Origin: Holophagales bacterium | GTDB taxonomy: Bacteria > Acidobacteriota > Thermoanaerobaculia > Multivoradales > Multivoraceae | Assembly (NCBI GenBank): GCA_009836625.1 | Contig: VXVC01000004.1 | Coordinates: 705,037 to 769,036 of the forward strand | Direction: 5' to 3' | DNA length: 64,000 nt | In this document: piece by piece, positions 9,067-17,173 of the stretch | Layout: each line of letters opens with the position of its first letter | Position numbering within the stretch: position 1 is the stretch's first letter | The notes under the pieces: generated by a model | Told to the model about the DNA's origin: nothing | What the model saw: only the letters and a program-made list of their open reading frames with translations | The model's database searches: none | Position numbers and translations under genes: made by a program

Positions 9067-9548
9067 AGCTGAGCGTCCCCATGCCGGTCCGTCTGGTGCT
9101 GCTCGTGGTGGGCACCACGGCGTTCTACATGTACCTGGGCCAGATCGTGCCGCAGAAGGAGGCCCATCCGCCGCCGCCGGTCCTGATCAGCGCCGAGATG
9201 ACGACGGAAGACCTGGTCGCGGTCGGCGCCGAACTCGCCAGCGGCAAGGGACAGTGCCTGGTCGGTTGCCACACGGTCGGACAGAGCGGGCCGCTGCGCT
9301 ACCCCGACCTGGACGGAATCGGCGCCCGAGCCGCGACCCAGATCGAGGGGCTCTCCGGTCTTGAATACCTGGCCCAGTCCCTCTACGAGCCGGCCGCGTT
9401 CATCGTTCCCGGCTTTGCGGATGGAATGCAGCCGATAGACCAGCCGCCGATCAGCCTCTCGGAAGACGAAATGAAAGCGGTGATCGCCTGGTTGCAAAGC
9501 CTGGGCGGAACGCCGACCGTAACCCTCGACACCGACCTCGGCTATTGA
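9063..9548 (+). CDS. Membrane-anchored cytochrome c with an unusual CxxxCH heme motif
   Basis: The protein has 161 residues: an N-terminal membrane anchor (about residues 8-27), a Pro-rich linker, then a class I cytochrome c-like domain. The heme site reads CLVGCH (Cys65, Cys69, His70), with three residues between the cysteines instead of two; the codons TGC CTG GTC GGT TGC CAC are unambiguous. The likely distal ligand is Met in FADGMQP near residue 122, and the closing helix is DEMKAVIAWLQSLGG, as in cytochrome c domains. The ATG overlaps the stop of the bd-like gene, so the two are probably coupled and the proteins associated. Function: electron transfer in the complex, inferred from context. 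Confidence 0.82.
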   Translation: MKLSVPMPVRLVLLVVGTTAFYMYLGQIVPQKEAHPPPPVLISAEMTTEDLVAVGAELASGKGQCLVGCHTVGQSGPLRYPDLDGIGARAATQIEGLSGLEYLAQSLYEPAAFIVPGFADGMQPIDQPPISLSEDEMKAVIAWLQSLGGTPTVTLDTDLGY

Positions 9549-9559
9549 CCTGATCCATC

Positions 9560-10378
9560 ATGTGGGGACTCAACCTACCCATCGTTCTCGCACTGGCCGC
9601 CATTGGCGGAGTGCTCGTGTGGCGGCGGGCCCACACCCTCGTCTGGCTCCTCTACAGTTTGGGCGCCCTGTGGGCCTTCTTCAAGTTCGGCTTCGTGGTG
9701 CCGATCCCGCAGTCCGTCGCAACGATCTACCTGGCGATCACCGGGCTGGCGCTGGTCGCTTACGCGTCTTCGAGCCGCGAGCGGCTGGCGGAGACCGTGC
9801 AGCCGATCAAGCGGCTGATTCTCGAACCGCGCTATCGCCTCGCCCTCGCGGGACTCCTCGTCGCCCTTCCTGCGTTGGCTGCCTACAACGCCTACGCCGA
9901 TCTGACCATGCCGCTCGAGGCGCCCGGGTTCGGTCGGGAGATCCACCCCGCGCCGCCGCCTGAGATCACGGTTCACGACGAGACGGTCAACATGACGACA
10001 GGCGACAACCCGTACCTCCACTACAAGGCAGACGATCCCGAGTTGTACGGCAAGCACCTGGAGAACGGTCGCCGCGTGTACTACGAGAACTGCTTCTGGT
10101 GCCACGGCGACGGCATGGGCGGGGACGGCATGTTCGCCCACGGTCTGAACCCTGTGCCCAGCAACTTCAACGACGTCGGCACGCTGCCTGCCTTGCAGTC
10201 CTCCTTCGTCCACTGGCGCATCGCCAAGGGCGGACCGGGTCTCCCCGGGCCGGGAACTCCCTGGGACAGCGCCATGCCGGCCTGGGAGAAGTTCCTCACC
10301 ACCGAGGAGATGTGGGACGTCAACCTGTTCATCTACGACTTCAACGGCTTCGAACCGCGCGCTCTGGGGCAGCACTGA
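9560..10378 (+). CDS. Cytochrome c with three N-terminal membrane segments
   Basis: The 272-residue protein has about three hydrophobic segments in the first 115 residues, then a periplasmic domain with one heme c motif, CFWCH (residues 178-182), in the context ENGRRVYYENCFWCHGDGMGGDG. Later AMPAWEKFLTTEEMWDVNLFIYDF includes a probable Met axial ligand and the C-terminal helix of a class I cytochrome c. It is 12 bases downstream of the CxxxCH cytochrome. I do not recognise an exact family name for the membrane-plus-cytochrome architecture. Its position suggests a structural or electron-transfer subunit of the bd-like complex. Confidence 0.8.
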   Translation: MWGLNLPIVLALAAIGGVLVWRRAHTLVWLLYSLGALWAFFKFGFVVPIPQSVATIYLAITGLALVAYASSSRERLAETVQPIKRLILEPRYRLALAGLLVALPALAAYNAYADLTMPLEAPGFGREIHPAPPPEITVHDETVNMTTGDNPYLHYKADDPELYGKHLENGRRVYYENCFWCHGDGMGGDGMFAHGLNPVPSNFNDVGTLPALQSSFVHWRIAKGGPGLPGPGTPWDSAMPAWEKFLTTEEMWDVNLFIYDFNGFEPRALGQH

Positions 10379-12153
10379 TGACCGCGCAGACCAGGCTTCG
10401 CAGGCAGGTTGCGGCAACGTTCGCCGTCGCCACTGTGCTCCTGCCTCTGTCCGCCAGCGCCCAGGTCGACCTCGGCACGGAAGAGCAGCGAGCGGCCGGC
10501 AAAGTCGTCTACGACAAGTACTGCGGCCAGTGCCACGGCGACACGGGCGACGGCAACGGCTACGCCACTCCCCGTGTCAAGCCGAAGCCACGCGACTTCA
10601 CGACCGGCACCTACAAGTTCCGCACCACACCGAACGGCATGCTGCCCACCGATGACGATCTGCGCCGCGTGATCGAGATCGGAGCCCCCTACACCTCGAT
10701 GCCGGGCTGGCCGAACCTGACGAGCACCGAGATTCAGAACGTCATCTACTACATCAAGTCCTTCTCGCCCGACTTCGAGAACCCCGACCGCTACGCCGAG
10801 CCAATCGACATTCCCCGGCCGCTCGAGTCGACCGAGGAGTCGATCGCCCGCGGTCGCGTGGTCTACGAGGAGCAGGGCTGTGGCGCATGCCACGGCGAGG
10901 CCGGCCGCGGTGACGGCGCGTCCGCGCCGACCCTGGTCAACGACAAGGGCGACCCGATCAGGGCTGCCGACCTGACCCAGCGCTGGACCTATCGCGGCGG
11001 CCCGACCAAGGAGGACATCTACCGCACGTTCTCCACCGGACTGAACGGCACGCCCATGCCGTCCTACGCCGACTCGCTCGAGGTCGAGGATCGCCAGCAC
11101 CTGGTGAACTACGTCTACTCCCTGGGCGACGCGGACGATCCGAACTACGGCACCCTGATCACGGCGGTCTACTCGGAGGAGCCGCTCGACCTGCAGGACG
11201 AGGAAGCGCTCGACGCGCTGTTCGAGTCCGCGCCCATGACCCGGTTCCCCCTGGTCGGCCAGATCACTGAACCGGGGCGCAACTTCTTTCCCCCCGTCAC
11301 CTCGATCGAGGCCCAGGCGGTCTACAACCGCGACGAGATCGCGTTCCGGGTCCGCTGGCACGATCTGCGCGCCGACACCTCGGGCCGCAACAACCCGAGC
11401 CTGGAAGTGCCGATGTGGGACGAGGACAACGGGATCGGCGGCGACGCGACCGACGCCGCCGGCGACTCGGACGACTTCTTCGGCGACTTCGGCGGCGAGG
11501 AAGCGCCCGCGGAAGACGACTTCTTCGGCGACAGCGGTGACGACTTCTTCGGCGACGGTGGCGACGATTTCTTTGGGGCGGCCGACGCGGGCGCCGGCGG
11601 CGCCGAGTTCTCGGACGCCGTGGCGCTGCAGTTCCCGGCCTCGCTGGCGCCCGAAGAGACTCCCGAGCTCAAGCCGTACTTCCTGTACGGCGACGCCCAG
11701 AACCCGGTAGATCTCTGGTTCGTCAACCTGACCTACGGGGTCGCGGACACCTTCCGGGGCCGCGGCAGCGACTCGATCGAAGCGACCGAGGCGGACATCG
11801 TCGAGGCGGTGACCTCCTACGACCAGGGCGCGTGGACCGTGACCTACAAGCGGAGGCGCTCGTCGCGAGCCGGGGTCAGCTTCGCCGAAGAGCAGTACAC
11901 GCCGGTCGCCTTCAGCGTCTGGGACGGCTTCAACCGCGAACGCGGCAACAAGCGGGCCCTGTCCTCCTGGTTCTACGTCTACACCGAGCCGAGCGCCGAG
12001 CAGACCGTAGCGGGTCCCGTGCTCCGCGCCGCTCTGATCGTGCTCGCCATCGAGTTGCTGGTCGTCTTCCTGGTTCGCCGCCGGGCCCGCCAGCAGGCCG
12101 CCGGCGAAGAGACCGCGGGCACCCTCACCGCGACCGAGGCGCCCGCCGTCTGA
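10378..12153 (+). CDS. Diheme cytochrome c fused to an ethylbenzene-dehydrogenase-type heme domain
   Basis: The start is ATG 10378, overlapping the previous stop, giving 591 residues. A Sec signal ends near SASAQ (residue 26). Two cytochrome c domains follow, with CGQCH at 49-53 and CGACH at 168-172. From about residue 300 the sequence resembles the EB_dh/DOMON-like domain that binds heme b in the gamma subunits of ethylbenzene dehydrogenase and nitrite oxidoreductase (IAFRVRWHDLRAD; DLWFVNLTYG; FSVWDGFNRERG). An Asp/Phe/Gly-rich block with repeated DDFFGD units (about residues 365-400) interrupts it. A single membrane anchor (about residues 548-567) closes the protein. It is the last cytochrome of the operon and could connect the complex to a periplasmic donor. 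Confidence 0.8.
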   Translation: MTAQTRLRRQVAATFAVATVLLPLSASAQVDLGTEEQRAAGKVVYDKYCGQCHGDTGDGNGYATPRVKPKPRDFTTGTYKFRTTPNGMLPTDDDLRRVIEIGAPYTSMPGWPNLTSTEIQNVIYYIKSFSPDFENPDRYAEPIDIPRPLESTEESIARGRVVYEEQGCGACHGEAGRGDGASAPTLVNDKGDPIRAADLTQRWTYRGGPTKEDIYRTFSTGLNGTPMPSYADSLEVEDRQHLVNYVYSLGDADDPNYGTLITAVYSEEPLDLQDEEALDALFESAPMTRFPLVGQITEPGRNFFPPVTSIEAQAVYNRDEIAFRVRWHDLRADTSGRNNPSLEVPMWDEDNGIGGDATDAAGDSDDFFGDFGGEEAPAEDDFFGDSGDDFFGDGGDDFFGAADAGAGGAEFSDAVALQFPASLAPEETPELKPYFLYGDAQNPVDLWFVNLTYGVADTFRGRGSDSIEATEADIVEAVTSYDQGAWTVTYKRRRSSRAGVSFAEEQYTPVAFSVWDGFNRERGNKRALSSWFYVYTEPSAEQTVAGPVLRAALIVLAIELLVVFLVRRRARQQAAGEETAGTLTATEAPAV

Positions 12154-12220
12154 CCCTGGACTCTCCGGCACAAGCAGAACCTCTCTGACCCGACACTCCG
12201 TCAACACAAGAGACACCACC

Positions 12221-14410
12221 ATGTACAAGACGATCTACGTCCCCGTCGACAACTCGGACTACTCGAACCAGGCGATCGCCTCGGCGGTCGAGCTGGGCCG
12301 CAAGTTCGACTCCACGATGGTCGGCTGCCACGTCTACGCGGCCAGCATGCACGACTACCGGTTCAAGCAGATGGAGTACACGCTGCCGGACGAGTACCTC
12401 GAGGAGACCGAGCTCGACCGCCAGCGGAAGATCCACGATTCGCTGATCACGATGGGGCTGGAGCTCATCTCGGAGAGCTACCTGGAGCCGATGAGGACGG
12501 TCTGCGACGACGCCGGGCTCGATTTCGAGCCGAAGATGATGGACGGCAAGCACCACGTCGAGATCGTGCGCGACATTCGCGAGTCCGGCTACGACCTGAC
12601 CGTGCTCGGGGTGATGGGCATCGGCCGCGTCCGCGACACCCAGATCGGCTCGGTCTGCGAGCGCGTCGCCCGTACCGCCGACCGGGACGTGCTGGTCATC
12701 AAGCGCCTCCCTGCGAAGGCCGGGGCCACGAACGGCAACGGCAACGGGCATGGCCACCAGGCGGAGGCCGAAGCCGACGGCCGCGACACGATCCTGGTCG
12801 GCGTCGACGGCTCGCCCCAGTCCTTCGGAGCGCTGATGACCGCGATCGACCTGGCGAAGACCTTCGGCAAGAAGGTCGAGGCGATCTCGGTCTACGACCC
12901 CTACCTCCACTACTCGGTGTTCAAGGGCGTCGTCAACGTGCTGACCGAGCGCGCGGCGAAGATCTTCCGCTTCGAGGAGCAGAACCAGCTCCACGAGGAG
13001 ATCATCGACACGGGTCTGGCGCAGATCTACCAGTCCCACCTCGATGTCGCCGAGACGATGGCGACCGAGGTCGGCGTCGAGTTGACGAAGACCCTGCTGG
13101 ACGGCAAGGCGTTCCAGAAGGTCCTCGACCACGCGCGGAAGATCGACCCCTGGATGCTGGTCATTGGCCGGGTCGGCGTCCACAGCGACGAGAGCGAGTC
13201 CGGCCTCGGCAGCAACGCCGAGAACCTGCTTCGCGCCTGCCCCTGCGACCTGCTCCTGACTACCCGCCTGGAGTACCCGGAACTCGACGTCAAGGCCGAG
13301 GAGAGCATCCGCTGGACCCCCGAAGCCGAGGAGCGCTTCAAGCGGGTACCCGAGCAGGTGCGCGGCATCGCCCGCACCGCCCTCTACCGGCTGGCGGTCG
13401 AACAGGGCCATAGCGTGATCTCGAGCGATGTGCTCGACGAGGCGATGGACCGCTACATGCCGAAGTACACTGCCCGCGAGACGGAGGCGCTGGCCGAGAA
13501 GATCGCCCTGCAGCTCGCGCGCAGCCGGCCGACCTTCATCTGCCGCAAGTGCGGCGTGACCTCGGCCGAGCCTGACCCGGTCCGCTGCGGCGTCTGCGGC
13601 AGCGAGTCCTTCGAGCAGATCACCGAAGAGATGCTGGAACGGATCGCCGAGATGGAAGGCGGTCTCGAGGTCGAAACCACCTACGACGGCCGCAAGCTGA
13701 AGTGGACCGGCGACGCCCGCCTGGCGCTGAAGACGATCGAGGACGCCTACCGCCGCCGCCGCGCCAAGGCGCGGATCGAGAAGAAGGCGCGGATGAGCAA
13801 GCTGCCGACCGTCACCTTCGAGTTCGCTCGCGTGATGATCGAGGAGGAGACCGGCGAGCCGGTGACGATCGAGGCCCGCGAGGCGGCCGAGGCGAACGGC
13901 AACAGCGCCGCCGAAGCAACCGCGGACGAGCGCAAGCTGGTCGCCCGCGACGACGACCGCGTCCCGCTGCTCTCGACCTTCGAGTGGTCGGCCGATGCGA
14001 CCGAGCGCATCCTCCGGGTCCCGGCCGGCTTCATGCGGGACCGCACCCAGGAGCGCGTCGAGCTGGTGGCCCGTGAGAAGCACGTCTCCCGGATCGGCAT
14101 CAAGACGGTCGAGGAGGGCATCGAGCTCGGCCGCAAGCTGATGGAGCAGATGATCGCGGCCTACGAGATCGCCAAGAAGGACGAGTCACCCGCCAAGGAT
14201 GTCGCCGAAGCCGAAGCGCAAGCCGCGACCGCCGCCGGCAGATGCCCCTTCTCCGCTCTCGCCGAAACCGGCGCGAGCGAAGCCCAGGTCGAAGCGGCCA
14301 AGGACGCGAAGGCCGGCACCTACCTCGCAAAGTCCGACAGCTACCTGAACGAGGTCGGCCTGATGTCGGCCCTCGACGAGAAGCGCAAGGCCGGCGAACC
14401 GGAAGCCTGA
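12221..14410 (+). CDS. UspA-UspA-PCP_red-zinc multidomain protein
   Basis: This 729-residue protein is probably cytoplasmic. Residues 1-165 and 188-350 are two universal-stress-protein domains (YKTIYVPVDNSDYS; DTILVGVDGSPQS; VLGVMGIGRV). Residues 364-412 form a PCP_red domain (WTPEAEERFKRVPEQVRGIARTA in pieces), named after the C-terminus of the BchB/ChlB protochlorophyllide reductase subunit. A zinc-ribbon/rubredoxin-like CRKCG...CGVCG pair is near residues 441-460. A degenerate copy and another PCP_red copy (FEWSADATERILRVPAGFMRD, about 587-640) come next. The C-terminus has a GRCPFSAL motif that recurs in the small protein at 20344. It lies 67 bases after the last cytochrome gene and may belong to the same transcription unit. 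Its function is unknown; a sensing or assembly role for the complex is inference. Confidence 0.8.
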   Translation: MYKTIYVPVDNSDYSNQAIASAVELGRKFDSTMVGCHVYAASMHDYRFKQMEYTLPDEYLEETELDRQRKIHDSLITMGLELISESYLEPMRTVCDDAGLDFEPKMMDGKHHVEIVRDIRESGYDLTVLGVMGIGRVRDTQIGSVCERVARTADRDVLVIKRLPAKAGATNGNGNGHGHQAEAEADGRDTILVGVDGSPQSFGALMTAIDLAKTFGKKVEAISVYDPYLHYSVFKGVVNVLTERAAKIFRFEEQNQLHEEIIDTGLAQIYQSHLDVAETMATEVGVELTKTLLDGKAFQKVLDHARKIDPWMLVIGRVGVHSDESESGLGSNAENLLRACPCDLLLTTRLEYPELDVKAEESIRWTPEAEERFKRVPEQVRGIARTALYRLAVEQGHSVISSDVLDEAMDRYMPKYTARETEALAEKIALQLARSRPTFICRKCGVTSAEPDPVRCGVCGSESFEQITEEMLERIAEMEGGLEVETTYDGRKLKWTGDARLALKTIEDAYRRRRAKARIEKKARMSKLPTVTFEFARVMIEEETGEPVTIEAREAAEANGNSAAEATADERKLVARDDDRVPLLSTFEWSADATERILRVPAGFMRDRTQERVELVAREKHVSRIGIKTVEEGIELGRKLMEQMIAAYEIAKKDESPAKDVAEAEAQAATAAGRCPFSALAETGASEAQVEAAKDAKAGTYLAKSDSYLNEVGLMSALDEKRKAGEPEA

Positions 14411-16261
14411 GTGCAGTCTCCGCGGCGGTCCTGGCGTCGGTGGGCTGTGTCCCGCTGCCTGCTGGCAGTACCGCTCCTCGCAGCGTCGGCCTGCGGAAAC
14501 AACGTCGAAGAGATCGCGGACGTCGTGCTCGCGCGACACGTCCACACGGACCTCTACGACGCCTACCCCGGCATCCCGTCGCCCGCGGGCGACCGGGTCG
14601 TGTTCGCCGACTTTGCCGCGGGCGCCAGATCGCTGACGGTCTACGACGTCGCCACCGGGGTCGGTCGCGTGTTGACGACAACGCCGGCGGAACGGTTCCG
14701 GGTGACCTGGTCGCCCGACGGTTCGCGCGTCGTGTACGTCGACCGCCGGGCCGAACATCACGGGGTCTGGACCCTGGACCCGGCGACCGGCCAGGAATCG
14801 CGCATCGTGGATCCCGGAAACGCCCGCGTCGACCATCCGCGACTGCTGCCCGACGGGACCGTGACCGCGCTACGACACGACTCCGCCGATGCCGAGGGGG
14901 GCGCCGACACCTCGTGGGTCGCGTATGCGCCGGACCTCGACCAGGCGACCGTGCTCGTCGAGAGCGCCGAAGGATGGGCCGCGCCCGTTCGATCTCCCGA
15001 CGGACGCTCGGTCGCGCACCTTCAGGTCGCGGGCGGGTACCACGCGGACCTGGCCGTGACGGAGATCGCGACCGGCGAGACGCGCACGCTCGCCACCGAC
15101 TTCCGGTTCGGCTGGGACAGCCGCGTGGACTGGTCCCCCACCGGAGACGCGCTCTATCTCGCGGCGGCGGGGCCCGACGACTCGCTCCTGGTCGGCTGGC
15201 GCGTGCCGCTCGACGCCGGCCCGGCCGAAAGACTGACGCACGACGGCCGCGACGTGCTAGCGGTCACGCCGCTGGCCGACGGTCGCGTCGCTCTCAGCGT
15301 GTACCACACGCGCACCGCGGTGGGCCTCGTTCCGGTGACCGGAGGGGAACCTGCCGACGTAACGACGGCAGGTGGCACGAGCTCCTTTCTGCCTTCCTGG
15401 CGTCCCGACGGAAGGGCGCTTGGTTTCACCACGTTCTCCTGGCGACGTCTCCGGATGCCCATCGACTTCGACCTGGGCGTCCTCGACCTCGACGCGGAGG
15501 GCGCGCCGACCGGCACGGTCCGGACGCTGCTCTCGGAGGAGCACGAAGACTACGGCGCCGCGTGGTCGCCCGACGGCCGGTGGCTCGCCTTCCACGGGCA
15601 CCTGGAACAGAGCGACGACATATGGCTCGTCCCGGTCGACAGGAGCGAGCGACCCACGAGACTCACGCGGTTCGGACCCGGCGCGGACACCGGCGAGCCG
15701 GACTGGCGCCCGGACGGGCGGGCGCTCGCCTTCAGCAGCCACGGGCGGCCGTCCGAGGGGAACCCGGGGTCCGTCTACTCGGTCGCGGTCGATCCGGCGA
15801 CGGGGCTCGCGACCGCCGACCCTGTCCGCGTCCCGCTCGACGGGTTCCAGGGCTATGCCATGGGCGCCCGCTACTCGCCGGACGGCGAGCGGCTGGCCTT
15901 CTACGGACGCTCGTTCGAGGACGGACGCGTCACCGTCTACACGGTGCCCGCCGCGGGCGGGACCCCCACGGCCGTTCTCTCCTTCGCCAACGGCGAGCCC
16001 TACAGCGCGCCCGAGTGGAGCGCCGACGGCGCGTCGCTCTTCTACTCGCGCAACGACCGATTCGGGCCCTTCCAGGTGTGGCGGGTGGACATCGCCACCG
16101 GTGCGACGGAACAGGTTACGACCGGCGCGATCGGAGCACTCCAGCCGAGCGTGAGCCCGGACGGACGCACGCTCGCGGTCACGATGCGAGAGGCCGCCAT
16201 CGAGGTCATAGCAACCGCCGCCGGAAGCACTGGCGCCAACCCGGAACCGAACCAGGGGTGA
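14411..16261 (+). CDS. TolB/PD40-type beta-propeller lipoprotein
   Basis: The 616-residue protein starts at GTG 14411, directly after the previous stop. A lipoprotein signal ends in LLAASAC (Cys28). The rest is built of WD40-like PD40 blades with motifs such as WSPDGSRVVYVD, WRPDGRALGF, WSPDGRWLAFHG, WRPDGRALAFSS, YSPDGERLAFYG and VSPDGRTLAVTM, probably seven to eight blades. Such propellers serve in protein-protein interaction or, in TolB, in the Tol-Pal envelope complex. No Tol-Pal neighbours exist, so a cell-envelope binding protein is as far as the evidence goes. The gene is followed after 2 bases by the amidohydrolase-like gene. Confidence 0.75.
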   Translation: MQSPRRSWRRWAVSRCLLAVPLLAASACGNNVEEIADVVLARHVHTDLYDAYPGIPSPAGDRVVFADFAAGARSLTVYDVATGVGRVLTTTPAERFRVTWSPDGSRVVYVDRRAEHHGVWTLDPATGQESRIVDPGNARVDHPRLLPDGTVTALRHDSADAEGGADTSWVAYAPDLDQATVLVESAEGWAAPVRSPDGRSVAHLQVAGGYHADLAVTEIATGETRTLATDFRFGWDSRVDWSPTGDALYLAAAGPDDSLLVGWRVPLDAGPAERLTHDGRDVLAVTPLADGRVALSVYHTRTAVGLVPVTGGEPADVTTAGGTSSFLPSWRPDGRALGFTTFSWRRLRMPIDFDLGVLDLDAEGAPTGTVRTLLSEEHEDYGAAWSPDGRWLAFHGHLEQSDDIWLVPVDRSERPTRLTRFGPGADTGEPDWRPDGRALAFSSHGRPSEGNPGSVYSVAVDPATGLATADPVRVPLDGFQGYAMGARYSPDGERLAFYGRSFEDGRVTVYTVPAAGGTPTAVLSFANGEPYSAPEWSADGASLFYSRNDRFGPFQVWRVDIATGATEQVTTGAIGALQPSVSPDGRTLAVTMREAAIEVIATAAGSTGANPEPNQG

Positions 16262-16263
16262 AG

Positions 16264-17148
16264 ATGGGTAGACCAAGGGACATCGGCGTCGTCGATCTGT
16301 TTCTCGACATTCCGGCCGGCGGCAAGGGCATGGGCATGGAGGCCGTGCGCCGGCTCAGCCGGGACCGCGGAACGGAGGACTTCTCCCATCATCCGGCGCA
16401 GTACCTGTTCAAGGACGCCGGACGGCGCATGGACAGGGCATGGACGGCGGCCGACGTCGTCGCGATGATGGACGCGTTCGGCGTGCGGATCGCCCAGATC
16501 GGGGTCAGCGCCCAGAACCCAGACCCGGCGCTCAAGATCTTCGAGGAGTTCCCCGGCCGCTTCTTCGGCGCCGTCGGCGTCGATCCGAACGCCGGCATGG
16601 ACGGCGTCCGCGCCCTCGAGGCGACCGTCAACCTCCACCCCGCGATCCGCGCCGCCTCCGCCGCGCCGTGCCTGGCGTACCCCCAGGTGCCGATCGACGA
16701 CAAGCGCTTCTACCCGATCTACGCCAAGTGCATCGAGCTCGACATCCCGATCAACATGCTGGTCGGCGTGCCGGGACCGCGGGTACCCTACAAGTGCCAG
16801 TACCCGGGGCTGCTGGACGAAGTCGCCTGGTTCTTCCCCGAGCTCCGCGTCGTCATGCGCCACGGCGGCGATCCGTGGACCGACCTCTGCGTCAAGCTGA
16901 TGCTCAAGTGGCCGAACCTCTACTACTCGCCCTCGGCCTGGGCGCCCAAGCACTACCCCAGGAACGTGATCGAGTTCGCGAACAAGCGGGGACCCAACAA
17001 GTTCATGTACGCGGGCTACTTCCCCGGCCTCTCCTACGAGCGCATCTTCACCGAGATGGACGACCTCCCGCTCCGCGACCACGTCTGGCCGAAGTTCCTG
17101 CGCGAGAACGCGGCAGCGGTCTTCAAGCTGGACGACCTGCTGGCATAG
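16264..17148 (+). CDS. Amidohydrolase-2 family protein with degenerate metal site
   Basis: The 294-residue protein begins at ATG 16264. Its fold pattern is that of amidohydrolase-2 (PF04909) proteins: an early strand (IGVVDLFLDIP), the mid-domain segment GRFFGAVGVDPN, the strand VVMRHGGDPW carrying a conserved His, and a late strand (KFMYAGYFPGLSYERIF) where active relatives usually have GSD(W/F)P. The N-terminal HxH metal ligands of the family are not visible in DLFLDIP, and the late Asp is missing. It may therefore be a non-canonical hydrolase/decarboxylase or catalytically inactive. No substrate can be assigned. The next gene is an MFS transporter on the same strand. Confidence 0.7.
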   Translation: MGRPRDIGVVDLFLDIPAGGKGMGMEAVRRLSRDRGTEDFSHHPAQYLFKDAGRRMDRAWTAADVVAMMDAFGVRIAQIGVSAQNPDPALKIFEEFPGRFFGAVGVDPNAGMDGVRALEATVNLHPAIRAASAAPCLAYPQVPIDDKRFYPIYAKCIELDIPINMLVGVPGPRVPYKCQYPGLLDEVAWFFPELRVVMRHGGDPWTDLCVKLMLKWPNLYYSPSAWAPKHYPRNVIEFANKRGPNKFMYAGYFPGLSYERIFTEMDDLPLRDHVWPKFLRENAAAVFKLDDLLA

Positions 17149-17173
17149 AGCCCTGCCGACTCCCCCCACCGGC

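Noticed and set aside
12125..14083. A 650-codon minus-strand frame opposite the USP fusion gene.
   Set aside because: It is a codon-position shadow; the plus strand has two Usp domains, PCP_red and zinc motifs.
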